Assembly: GCF_905147365.1 (NCBI RefSeq)
Contig: NC_056428.1
Location: forward strand, 41,025,001-41,089,000
Direction of reading: 5' to 3'
Source of the DNA: Aricia agestis
Taxonomy: Eukaryota; Arthropoda; Insecta; Lepidoptera; Lycaenidae
Length of the DNA: 64,000 nucleotides
Positions 1 through 11,300 of this stretch are shown here, piece after piece. The first letter of the stretch is position 1. Every line of letters starts with the position of its first letter. The notes beneath the pieces were generated by a model. That model was not told the DNA's origin and made no database searches. It saw nothing but the letters and a program-made list of their open reading frames with translations. The translations under genes were made by a program, and so were the position numbers.

Positions 1-256
1 ACAGCAGTAGGTAGATAGTAGGTTATGACATCCGCGCATGTTAATTGATTTTAACACAAAATATTATATTATTACGCCTCGGTAGATCGCTACCACATAC
101 ACTATTGTATGTCAAAAGTTCTAAGACTACCTAAGAGTTCGATAAATCAGCCGGATACACAGTAAGCCACAGATAATTACAATTCGGTATCGAGTAGATC
201 TAATAGAACTGTTTTGGGGTTTGAGTGCTGAGTTCCTTAAGTAACATTAGACGGAG

Positions 257-513
257 CCTTTAAAGGTCACGACACACATATCAGCTCGGAAAGGGATCGG
301 CACCGTATCGCCTCGAGTCGTTCAATATTGTTTGTATGAAACTCCTTACCTGCAACGTACACTAAGCGGAACCGTAACGTAATCGCCTCGCCTTTGATAT
401 GCTTTGGTAATACGTGCATACGTTATAGGTTGACGCCTGGTTGACGGCGAGGCGAAGGCGATACGGTGACGATCTCTTTCCGAGTTGATATTACGTGTAC
501 GTTGACCTTTAGA
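257..513. mobile_element. inverted-repeat element (MITE-like)
   Basis: Left arm from 264 (AAGGTCACGACACACATATC, then CTCGGAAAGGGATCGGCACC) pairs with a right arm ending at about 509. The arms are about 60 bases, imperfect, and both contain CACCGTATCGCC. No coding sequence. The first 256 bases of the window hold nothing I recognise. Confidence 0.7.
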
Positions 514-690
514 GCTTTAGTTAGTCTTTAGTCTTTACTCTTTAGGTCGTTGAATTTGTCTTCAGTCTTAACAAGTAAACAAATAATTTACCTGCTGAAA
601 TAAGTAATAACGATTTTAAAAGGACTTTATTTCTGTACGATTTTAGAGCGATTTCATTATAATGAAGTTAGGGAAGTTGATTCTATATAT

Positions 691-713
691 CGCACGCTGA
701 GAACGAAAGTGAC
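691..713 (+). repeat. left terminal inverted repeat of DDE transposon
   Basis: Twenty-three bases identical to the reverse complement of 4819-4841. Preceded by ATAT. Confidence 0.93.
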
Positions 714-1748
714 TCAACTCGAAATTGGCAATTTTTGGGAAAAGACGAAAATGTGTCTGTGGGACTAAGCATTTTCTGTTCATTTTACGATTACACTAAA
801 ACATGATTACGAAAGTTATAAATTTCTTTTGCATTATATTGTTTGACTTAATAGCTTTAGATATACAAAATATTTTTTGCCAAATAATATTATTTTCCTA
901 TATAAAATAGCGCTTGAAAAAAAACTCGGAAAAATAGGTCACTTTAGTATTAGAAGTTTCTTTATGTCTACTGACCTTTTTAGGTAAAGGTCTGTTCATT
1001 TATAATATTGCTTAAGAAAAAAAGGTTATTTCTAAAAATCAGTCAGTTTCCCTCTTATGATTTTGTATATTTTCTCAAAAGAGCCGAATAAGACAGTGAA
1101 GTAGAGTTAAATGGCATTTATTAAATCACTTCTTAGACAAAATAGGAACCTGTAATCATCACACTAAACAAAATAATATCAAAATCGTATCAAAAATTTG
1201 TAGGAAACAAGGCTAAACAAATGACAACATTAACCAAACCATGCTTTCACTGGTTTCGATAGTAATTCCTAAATATAACATAGGTAACATCTATCACGAT
1301 AATATTTCTGTAACAACAATAAAGTAGGTATTTATCGAATTCAACAATATGCCGTTATTAGCACTAACTTATCAGTCTAACATAGTACTTAGTACAGTTT
1401 TGTAATTACAATTCGGTTGTATTACCAAATCAAATAATTTTAATTAAACTCTGCTTAATACACTAACTCAGATAAACAAAACAATGAGTACCTACCTACT
1501 GTTTTCACTGGTTTAGATAAGTAATTCCTAAATTAATTGTATTATTAGCACTAACTTATCAGTTTAAACAGTCTTGTAGTCATAGTCATCAAATCATTTT
1601 AATTAAACTCTGCTTAATACACTAATTCAGACTTTGCTTTTTGAGTATGACATAGTAATATCACTTTAAATTTTATATTTTAATATTACTCCTAATAATA
1701 AGCACTTAATACTCGTATGTATTTATTATTATTTTTAAGTTTAGTTAC

Positions 1749-4224
1749 TCACAAAGTATTATAAAAACTGGCGTAAATAGTAGGTATAAAATTTTTTCTG
1801 ACTAAATCTTTGAGATCTTTTCTTTTATTTTCTTTTAACTCAAGTGCATGCTCATATAGCTGTTCAAGTACAATTTCTTTAAAACCCATAATTTTTTTCT
1901 CATGTCAATTTGAGAAAAAATCTCATCGGAGTATGATGTTTTGTAATAAAAGTGAAACATCTCCGCCTTATCAAATTTAAGTACTTTAAGATCATTCCAC
2001 AAAACTGTTTCTTTATGGAGGTTTTCCTTAAAGTTGTATCCCCACTGCTCCTGAAGTAGTTTGAGATTTAAGAAGAATTCATAATTAACTTCTTTGACTA
2101 TGAAAGGTTGTCCAGACTTCCGAGCGCTTTTGATCAAGGTAGCAAATTGAACTGGTATGTATATAGGCCCTGCTTTTTCGTTCTTCTTGATTTCTTTTTC
2201 AATCAAACTATGCACATTATCTGCTTCATTTTGGGTGTGCCCTTTTATTAGATACTTATGGGTTATACTTTCGATGTTACCAAAATGAGCGACAGCGTAT
2301 GAATATAAACTAGCTATAACTTTATTTTTGTTCTGGCCAGTGCAGTTGTCAGAATAAAAAGTTACATGTTACTTTTTATCTGCGTTTTTTGCGCTAAAAG
2401 TTCGTAAGTAATCAAAAATACATGAGCCTATTTCATTGGCTCCCCTTTGTCCCTGGGTCTCGTCCCAAAAATAACAGTAAACGTCTCCGTAAGACTTTTT
2501 ATCCTCTTCCCCATTTTTTAATTCTGTTATTGTGAAATCAAGACAGTTTATTTTTGAAGAATAATAAAAATAACTTGGACTGGGACATAACATGACGGAC
2601 TGTAAATCATAAATTGCGCAAATGTGGGTCTCGTCAATGTTTCGTCGGTCTGTCCGTTTTTCTTGGCGACAAAGCTCTTTTTCTTGGAGGTGTTTATCAT
2701 AGTTCGGCTTGAGCAGTGTTTTGTTACTTTCGGGAGCAAGTTCGTACGCAACACACGTTTCACACCTGTCTTTGTTAAAAGTGTTCAAGTATAACCAATA
2801 GTCGCACTGTGGCAGACTTTTTTCTTTTTGATCATTGTTAAAATCAGTCCAGAGGTCCCTTATAGTTTTGCTGTCAGATATGTACTCCCTACTTGAAGTA
2901 GCTCTTAAATAGTAAGATTCTACCCTCGGTATGGACTCTATGTGTTTCCTGATGCTTTGGAGCAATTCAGGGTCTACCCTCTTTTTGTTGTCATGCTTTC
3001 CTCTACCTTCAGGCTCTACGATACCATGGCTATTGGTTTTACTCTTAACGGTTCTCAACTGTCTGTCCGTTATGTCCAAAGTGTTTATGAAAAACAATTT
3101 GCAAACACGGATCTTATTGCCATTTACTGTAAAATAAAAGGCGTTGTTTGGAAGGCGGGGGTTTTGAGCATTTGAATACCTGTACCTAGGTTGCACTTCT
3201 ATCATGCAAGATCTAATAAAAGCACGCTGTAGTTCCAAATTTGACAATCCCCAATAGGCTTTAAACAGATTAGACCTCTCATCCTCTTTTATGTTATCAA
3301 AACATTTAAGTCTACACTTGCTCGTACATGTTCCTTTCACATGCTTAGCTGGAATGATTTTTTTTGATTTGGACAAAGACCTGTAACTTTTTCCGGAGTT
3401 TCGTGATATTTTTGTCTGATTCTGTTTCCAGTTACCAGGGTTCCTTTTACGCTTCCTACTTTTTGAGGGTTGCGGTTGACCCGAAGAATCAGAAGATGAA
3501 GAGCTAGTACTGGAAACACGTCTACTTCTTTGATTAGAATTTACAGCACGGTATGTTGGATCAGAGTCACTTAGATCCACATCACTTTCATTAGGGTGTA
3601 TGGGTGATTGAGCGTATAAACGTGGGTTACCTGTTTGAGGTCTTAAATTGCTGGTACTAGGACCAGGAATAGTTGTATTTTGAAATTCACTTGTAACTGA
3701 AGTACTTGAAGATGATGAAGTACTGCTACTACTTGAGGATGAAGAACTGCTCGTACTGGAACTTCTTGAACGTGGTCGGACAGCATCTGTAGTTTCCGAA
3801 GTTTTGTCAGTAATGTCTGGTTCTGTATTTATTTCTTGACAAGCTCTTTCAGGCTCCTGAAACATGAATAATTTAACATTTTATCATAAGATAGAAAAGT
3901 TGATGTTAATGACCCATGTCTTACATTGAAATTAATAACTTGCATTTAAAGGATTTGATTTTTTGCTTGGGTTTTGTATTATCTGATGTTCTTGGCCCAG
4001 ACGTGGAGATGTATTTTCGATGATTGAAGGACTAGATGGTATGTTTTCTTTGTCGATTTCCAAAGCCTCTTTAAGATTCTGCAAGCAAGTATAATATTAA
4101 ATTCTTTTACTAACAATAAACATAACTACTGACAAAAAACGAAGCATAAATAAATAGTATCCCAAATTACCTCATTTTGCTGTCTATCCTCCACCATTTG
4201 AAGAATTAAAGCGCTTCTTTTCAT
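1749..4224 (-). pseudogene. DDE transposase of the element, one stop codon and one frameshift
   Basis: The likely start is ATG 4224-4222. Exon 1 is 4224-4171 (18 codons, donor GAG/GTAATT), exon 2 is 4078-3944 (45 codons, acceptor TTGCAG), and the large exon starts at 3856 after TTTCAG. Exon 2 stays open only with a GC donor (AAT/GCAAGT). The protein has a poly-serine N-terminus, a basic stretch RKRKRNPGNWKQN, cysteine pairs CTSKCRLKC, then YDLQ, YCYFWDETQGQRGANEIGSC, FYSDNCTGQNKNK and GHTQNEADNVHS, which look like the D, D and E catalytic blocks of eukaryotic proteins carrying a DUF7869-like domain. An in-frame TAA at 2371-2369 splits it just before the second D block. A run of seven A (minus strand, 1892-1898) shifts frame; the typical C-terminus then continues to TGA at 1751-1749. 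The copy is probably inactive. Confidence 0.85.
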
Positions 4225-4818
4225 TTTTAGCTTTTGGGATAGCTGACTCAGTAGAAAACATTAAACACTGAAAAAAGTAATGAATTGCACTATTACTGAA
4301 TGTGCCTATTGAAAAACAAACTTGAAAATATTAAACAGACTTTCTTTTGAATAGCACAAAATATTTAAGAGTATACTTATAACTAAACAGACCTGTTTCA
4401 AAATGGGACCATCACTTAGACTAATTTCTTAATAAATAGGTGACCAAATTTGACATATGCCACTGGAATTGCTAATACACAAAACATAAAAGGGACCTAA
4501 ATCTAAATCGGTCAGTTTATGAATATAAATTGTAACGTAACTTACCTCCAACATTGACAAATAAACAGACTCAAGGCGTAATCGGTCACTGCGGTACTAA
4601 ACTTGTAACGTCCTGCTACGACAACTCACGGTGCAACACTGATTTCGTCACTTTGATTCGGGCGCGGGGGGCGAGAATGCTTGAGTGACAAAGAGACCGA
4701 AATATAGCTCTATCCTTTTCTTACCATAATTAGCCAGTTTTCTATTATAAGTATGATAGATTGTACTTTTTTAAGTCATTCTGTATATTTAACTCATTTA
4801 ACCAAAATTTTGATATCG

Positions 4819-4841
4819 GTCACTTTCGTTCTCAGCGTGCG
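4819..4841 (-). repeat. right terminal inverted repeat of DDE transposon
   Basis: Perfect inverted match of 691-713, followed by ATAT. The match ends with a T/C difference at the 24th base. Confidence 0.93.
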
Positions 4842-5212
4842 ATATGCCTATACTAAACATTAGTTCACTATCGTAGAAAATATATTCATAAGCTTCATTC
4901 GAAATGTAAATTATGGAAAAATTCTAGTCAAAGATAGAGTCGGTACATGAATATATACAACTTCTAACAATATTGTATATTACAACTTAAATTACCGAAA
5001 TAGCTTAGTATGGTTATTAAGTAAAATAATATTACGCAGTGACCGCAAAGGTAAAGAAGAAAAACCCTTACTACCTAATATCAGACTCTCGCTACAAAAG
5101 TCTAATTTGATGCTTTCATAATTATGAAGATTCTGCAGGAGACAATGAATAAATAGCTTGCTCAGAAAGTCTCGTAGATGGTTATGCTGCTACTGCGATC
5201 TAGTATACTCAC
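4842..5212. other. intronic stretch, nothing recognised
   Basis: AT-rich sequence between the transposon end and CAT exon H. I see no exon, RNA gene or repeat structure here. Confidence 0.6.
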
Positions 5213-5355
5213 GGCGAATACAGTGTCTGCGGTGGGATGTGGGTCGACGGGGGTGCGCAGGCTGTGCGGCAGCAGCTCGATCAGGTTGGTGGAGTGAGGC
5301 TGGTAGCGGAGGACCAGCACGCACGTCGACACCAGCGTGTAGGCCAGGAGGGTTC
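5213..5355 (-). CDS. CAT transporter exon H (last one seen)
   Basis: Encodes residues 359-406. It begins GTLLAYTLVSTCVLVLRYQP, matching the family motif GTLLAYSLVA-CVL-LRYQ, followed by a polar loop STNLIELLPHSLRTPVDPHP. The acceptor is CCACAG/GAACCC and the donor TTCGCC/GTGAGT, leaving in phase 0. Further exons encoding the last four or so helices are expected but none is visible from 5212 to 1, where the transposon at 691-4841 sits. Confidence 0.94.
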
Positions 5356-8300
5356 CTGTGGAGAAGCAACTGTATACCGTCGAGGAAATTCATTCCTAGG
5401 CAACCAACGTCATTTGGTCGGATCATATCGACCGTGATCAAACTAGGTAGGTCCCCCATCTGCCTAGCCATCTGCCTAGGAATCAACTTCTCTGATTGGA
5501 CATTGTTCATGTTTATGCATCGAGATAGATAAGTATAATATAGTGATGGAGATGAAATAAAAGCTTAGAAACGCCGCCGCTCCGCATCAATCATCATTAA
5601 AATCACTTTCTATCGATTTAGGGAAAACCTATAATAGTAGAAATAAATATAGAAAATATACATATAAAATTATAAAATCGTTTTTTTATTATATTTCCTC
5701 GGAGCTCACGTGCATTGTGAATATTATAGTCATTAAAAATATACATAGATTTTCTTTATTGGTATTTCGCATGGACGCTAACAAAATGTGTGGCGGTAAA
5801 TTACTTTGGCGAGAACAATTATTTTCCGGTACGTTAATATTGATTATAGTTTAATAATAATAATTTATAACACAATTACTCCCAAATACCATGCAGTGTG
5901 ATAATTACAACTAACTTTAGCCTTAATTAATTACAACACGTTAATATAAACGGTTGCGAGAGGCGACACAGAAATTCGTGCTAATTGAATAGTTAAATGT
6001 TGAAACTGTCCCGAGTATCGGCATTTTAAACCTAATTTCAGCTAACCGAGTTCAGTTCAATTTATCGTTAAACTTCAACAGTAACACAGGAGGAGATATA
6101 AAATTGGTTTTACTAATAATTTAATTACCGTTTTATGTTTTTATTTGATGACTTTGTGAATTAATTGATCGATATTGTAATGATCGAGATTTTCTGAACA
6201 CAATGTATCATGTATCATATGAGGTCTAAGACCTAGTTCAGGAAAGCTCGCGTATTACTTGCGCGTAATAAGCTACTAAATAAGTTATTATATTATATAA
6301 TACCAATTTGTGAGCAATAAAGAATGCTATCTATCTAGGCGCGTAGGTTTTGCGCACATGTTTGGAAACGTTGCCCCGGAAAAATAAACGAAAAATTAAC
6401 TTTGGGATTTATTCAGACGACGTGATGTATACTATCCACAATGTGCTTATGTGTGTTATTGTATCAGTATAATAAAGAATTTGAATTTCATGACTTTTTC
6501 TGAGTGCATAGTTTCTCTGTTTACCGACGTCAATGCGATGTTTTTAACTTTATTTATATCTTTCTTACACATAGTATTCAATGTTGAAACATTAGTATTT
6601 GCCTAATAGTACTTTAGTAACATTTTTTCGTGGTACCGTTTTTAATTGTTTTAATAGTAGAACGTTACCCTAGTTCCATGTTGATAAAAGTAATTCCATC
6701 ATATCGAGTACGAGTCATACTAAGCACATAGTCGGATCGATTTTTGTAATTTACTGTGTAAGCTCACGCTAAGCTTGAATATTTAGAGCCTTCGGAATTA
6801 GGCGTTAGCGCGGCCGGATTAAACAGATTCTGGCCCGGTTCTAGTTTGCTTTTAAAATCCTATCGAATATTTATGATCTCTCAAGTTCACGTAGAATTAT
6901 AAGCTTAGTAATCCCAATATTGAATTAACATTTTCTCAAGTCGGAAATTAAGAAGACTGATCGCCTTATTTCAGAAAAAAAATCCGATTCTGATTTTAAA
7001 TCTACAGGTACGTGCATTTTTGCTGCAAAGGTATAATATAATATAAGTTATATGTCCAGTATATTTGATGAAACTCAACGTAAGTTATGACTTCTTCGTG
7101 CCTCTTCAGGGACTTTTATTTATGTTGAGCCATTAAATTCGTTGCACGTTTTTCCCATCCTGCCAAAATTCCTTAAATTTTAAACGATACCTACTTGTAC
7201 CCACAACTTCATTAGTGCAGGTTTATCGCACGGAAATAACAGAACTTATCAGCTAGTCGTTTTCGAATCAGTTAAAAGGTAATAGGTAAAGAGTTCAAGA
7301 AGAAAACATTTAGCTTATGTGTTATTAATATGGATTTGGAGCTCACAGTTTAGACAGAGTAGACAGAATGATAGAGTATGCCGACTTAGAACTGATGTTG
7401 AAATTTTTAAATTTGACGTATTATGACGAAAATTGTCGCTAGGGTTGTTAACTTGTTACCTACGAATTCAAAACTATGACATATTCGATGGACGTGTTCC
7501 TCTTTGGTCGTATTGTTGTTTGTGTTTTGGCACATGCGATTAAAATTGACAGAATCTAATTTTGAAATCTTTATTTTAAATATTTAAAAATAAATTATAT
7601 CAGCCAGCGCGAGGCACATTCCGTTCAAAATCCTAGTGAAACCCGACGAATTTGACAGATATTGAAACCTGTCCGTCTCTTTGCAGTCGAACTACTGATC
7701 GTTATGTCTATTGTGGTTTAGACATTGTAAACAATAACGGTGGCTTGTGACGATGTGTCAGGTGTCACTGTGACGGAGACATAGTGTCACACGACAAGGT
7801 CAGGGTGTAATTGAATATCGTGTTTACCCACCGGTGGAAAACACCAAAAGATACTCGATAACACAGGAGATTGTTATCAAAATCGTCACATTATCAAAAC
7901 ATTACCTAGGGCCGGAATACTCAAGCTAAACTTGAATATATTTATCACAAAATGTACGAAGCTTCTGTCAAAATCGTCATAAAGTTAAAGTTTAGTAATC
8001 ATTAAATGTCTTTGAGCTTGGCCAGTGATTCATGTCAGACGTTTCTTAAGGTTTACCTCCTTATATTTTATAAAATAATATTTTTCGAAACTCTTGCGCT
8101 TATCAATGTGGCTGTCGTCATCTACTAAGTACAACGTACAATATGGATAACTTCTGCGACGTATACAAAATATTTTTATTAATAGTTGGCAAATGGAAAC
8201 CTTTGTTAAGGTTTCTGCATATTCATTTGTAGGACCCACGTAGGACCCAAGGACGTGTGCCGATACCTGCGCTGTACTCTAGAGTCTAGACTAGTCTAGA

Positions 8301-11300
8301 CTAAGTTACTAGGATTTACTTACTGGTAAAAGCAAAGTTTATTCTCAACTATGAGAGATCAATAGAGTTACAGCTATGTTAATGCAAGTATTAGCATAGC
8401 TCAACTAGAGCGCAGTATAATATAATATAATTTAATATAGAGTAGATCAACTTCCCAATAGACTATCCTAATCGGATACACGATTACCAGATACCTAACT
8501 ATAAAGATCAGAATCATATTTTAGCGTCCGAGTAAAAATTGCTTCCGTATTACTAATTTGTTTATAACAACACGGCTTAAGTCAGAGATGTTAATCATTA
8601 CTTAACTTTAATTTAATACAGCATTTGACAGAAAACGTATAGAGTTTATGTCAAAATCTTTATTTAAGTCAGTAATCTTTAAGTGCCTCTGAATGCGGAT
8701 TTTAGTTACACTACTGCATGTGTTGTGGTTAGTGTGAGCGTACCAATTAGCAGGGCCGCTTCCGCTCATGTATCGCTTACATCGCTCGTTAGACACCCCG
8801 CTTAGTGTGAGCACAATCGACCTCCTGACGAGCCTCGAGCTAGCTCCTGTTGATACTTTATGAAATGGTTAACAACCGATAAATTGCAGCTCGCGAGACG
8901 GATGCCGCTTCATATTTACAGATCGAACTTTTTTGTAATTATGTTATTAAATATCTACTTCAAAATTGAGTTCAAAGATTCCGCCCGAACTAATATACTA
9001 CATACAGAGCAAGTTAAAATATAAAAGCTTTCAATATTGAAACGTATTTGTCGATGCGTAACGTGAATTTATAGTTTATTTTATAGTTATTAGCAAATTT
9101 ATAGTTATTAGTCATATATTAAGTCTATATTATTAGTTATATCAATAACATGAATATTAATGTGAAATGATAATATAAGTACTTAGTTATAGTAGATAAA
9201 TAATAGCTTTGTCTACACTGTGCCTTTTTCTTTTCGTGTTCGTTCAAGGGCATGCGTTATAGCGCAGTCAACAGCGAACGTGAGGCATGCCCGCGACGCA
9301 TGCCCTTTGACCGTATCCAAAACTTGAAAAATGACAATATTGGCGTTGCGTTCCTTGACACATTCAATTATTGAATGTGCCAATGTGAAAGTTGATGACG
9401 AAAATTGAAGATGAAAGTGCACAGTGTGGACATAGCTAATAAGTATTATACTACTATTCGCTACAGCTATAATATTATTAACTAGCTGTTTCCCGCAATT
9501 TCGTCCGCGTCAGCAAAATGTGATAAAAAATATAATAAAAAAGAAAAAAAAACCCTTGGTTTATTTATAAAAAAAGTGAAATAATCCTCCTCCTCTTTGG
9601 AAGTCGGTTAAAAAGTAGTCTAAGTTATTCCTTACTACATCAGCTATGAGCCTAAAAAGTCCCGTCAAAATCGCTCCGACCATTTTAGAGATTAGCCAGA
9701 ACAAACAGACAGACAGACAGACAGACATACAGATAAAAATTGTAAAAAATGTTGTTTTGGTTTCTGTACCCTATATACATTCATATGCATTTAGTAAAAA
9801 ACGATTCTTTCAATATTACAAACAGACACTCCAATTTTATTTATATGTATGTAATATGTATGTATATGTATAGATGTATAGATGTATAGATGTATAGATG
9901 TATAGATGTATAGCTGTATAGATGTATAGATGTATAGATAGAATATAATAAACGCAAATAGTCTTCCAAAGGTAACTGGAAGGAGAATGGCTATTTACAT
10001 TCACATATATATGGAAAAATTCGCTAACAATTTAAATATATTTTTTTTCATGAATTATGAACCAATTTTTTTTAAGATACGTAACACGAGGCAAACTTTC
10101 ACATAATCTCTAATCAATCTAATCATTGTGTTTTATCTGACAAGAAGAAATTATAGAAAACAACAAGAATACAAAGTATTATAAAGCCGTAAATCAATCA
10201 GAAAAGATAATCCAGGCAGGGTAAAAGTTGTTCCAACAGCCAGTGCCGGGAAAGTTGTGACACTCCGCTGGCATTTCCACTACCTCATAAACCCTTACAC
10301 AAATGTTTGTAATTACAGCTTGTGCAGTGTACACAGACTAAGGATTCTGAAGTGAAACCTCAGGCACGTTGAGAGTTTTCACGGTCACGTCATAAAAAGA
10401 GTCGCAATAATACTGCATAACGACGGCACGTCGTAACGATTTTGGACAGTAGTTTCACTTATGACATGCGTATTTTTTTTTTATTTATTCAAATCAGGCC
10501 ACGTAGGCCCATACAATATATACCTTAATGACTAACATACATAAAAATTATATAAACTTAACAACTACACATTATCACGAATTAACGGCGACGTGACGCG
10601 CGCTTCATACCGGAGTCTCCCCCGGAACCTTCGGTAAACCACATCAGTCGGCCAGAATTCCTCCGCTTCAAAGGTCGGGAGAAGTTGACCTTGTGGCGAG
10701 ACTGCAGACGCTCGACCCTCAAGTGGAGGGATGTCTTCTTACTGATGTAGTCCACGACGTCTTCGACCTCCATGGACCAGTGCAGGCAGGATATGTACAG
10801 GGACGTCGCGGGGACCTCGCTCCGCAGACGCAGCTCAGGTACATATGGCGCGGTGCCGCGATGGTTGCGGGCGGCGGGCTTCTTCTTCCTTCTCTCCACC
10901 AGTATGAAGCCCTCCTCATCGCACCTCCTGCTCTCGTCCTTGCCAGGTCGAGAAGACTTAGCCTTGCGGCTCTTCGTAGCCTTGCGGCTCTCCGTAGTCT
11001 TGCGACTCTCCGAAGCCTTACGGCTCTCATTTTCCCCATTTTTATGCGCCCGCGGGGGAGGCGCGGGGCGACCAGCAACAGTCGCGTAGTTTTGCTGGGT
11101 CGCCTGTGGACTCGGCGTCGGCGCAACCGGGAGGGCAGCGCGGGCGGGGGCGGCAGCGGCGGCGTTCGTTGACCCGTCCGATAATGCTGACGGGCTAAAC
11201 GTAATCGCTTGTGCGCCTCGGCGATGAGTGACGAATGCGGCGTCAGCTGGTGACCTACATAATGAATTATTACTTTTTAGTTGTGATAATTCATTACGTA

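Larger units (their letters stand above)
691..4841 (-). mobile_element. DDE DNA transposon, 4.15 kb, 23-bp terminal inverted repeats
   Basis: The ends are perfect 23-base inverted repeats at 691-713 and 4819-4841, starting CGCACGCTGAGAACG. They are flanked by a direct duplication ATAT at 687-690 and 4842-4845, which I read as a 4-bp target site duplication. Internal copies of GGTCACTTT occur near both ends. The element carries one interrupted transposase gene on the minus strand. A 4-bp duplication and this transposase type would suit the Sola group, but that name is an inference. It lies in, or just beyond, the 3' part of the CAT gene. Confidence 0.88.

Noticed and set aside
5158..5532. Open frames on both strands over CAT exon H (for example 124 residues on the plus strand)
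   Set aside because: Shadows of the GC-rich exon; the splice-bounded minus frame has clear CAT homology.
9862..9945. CRISPR-like array
   Set aside because: Direct tandem 8-base units without spacers; a minisatellite in an insect intron.
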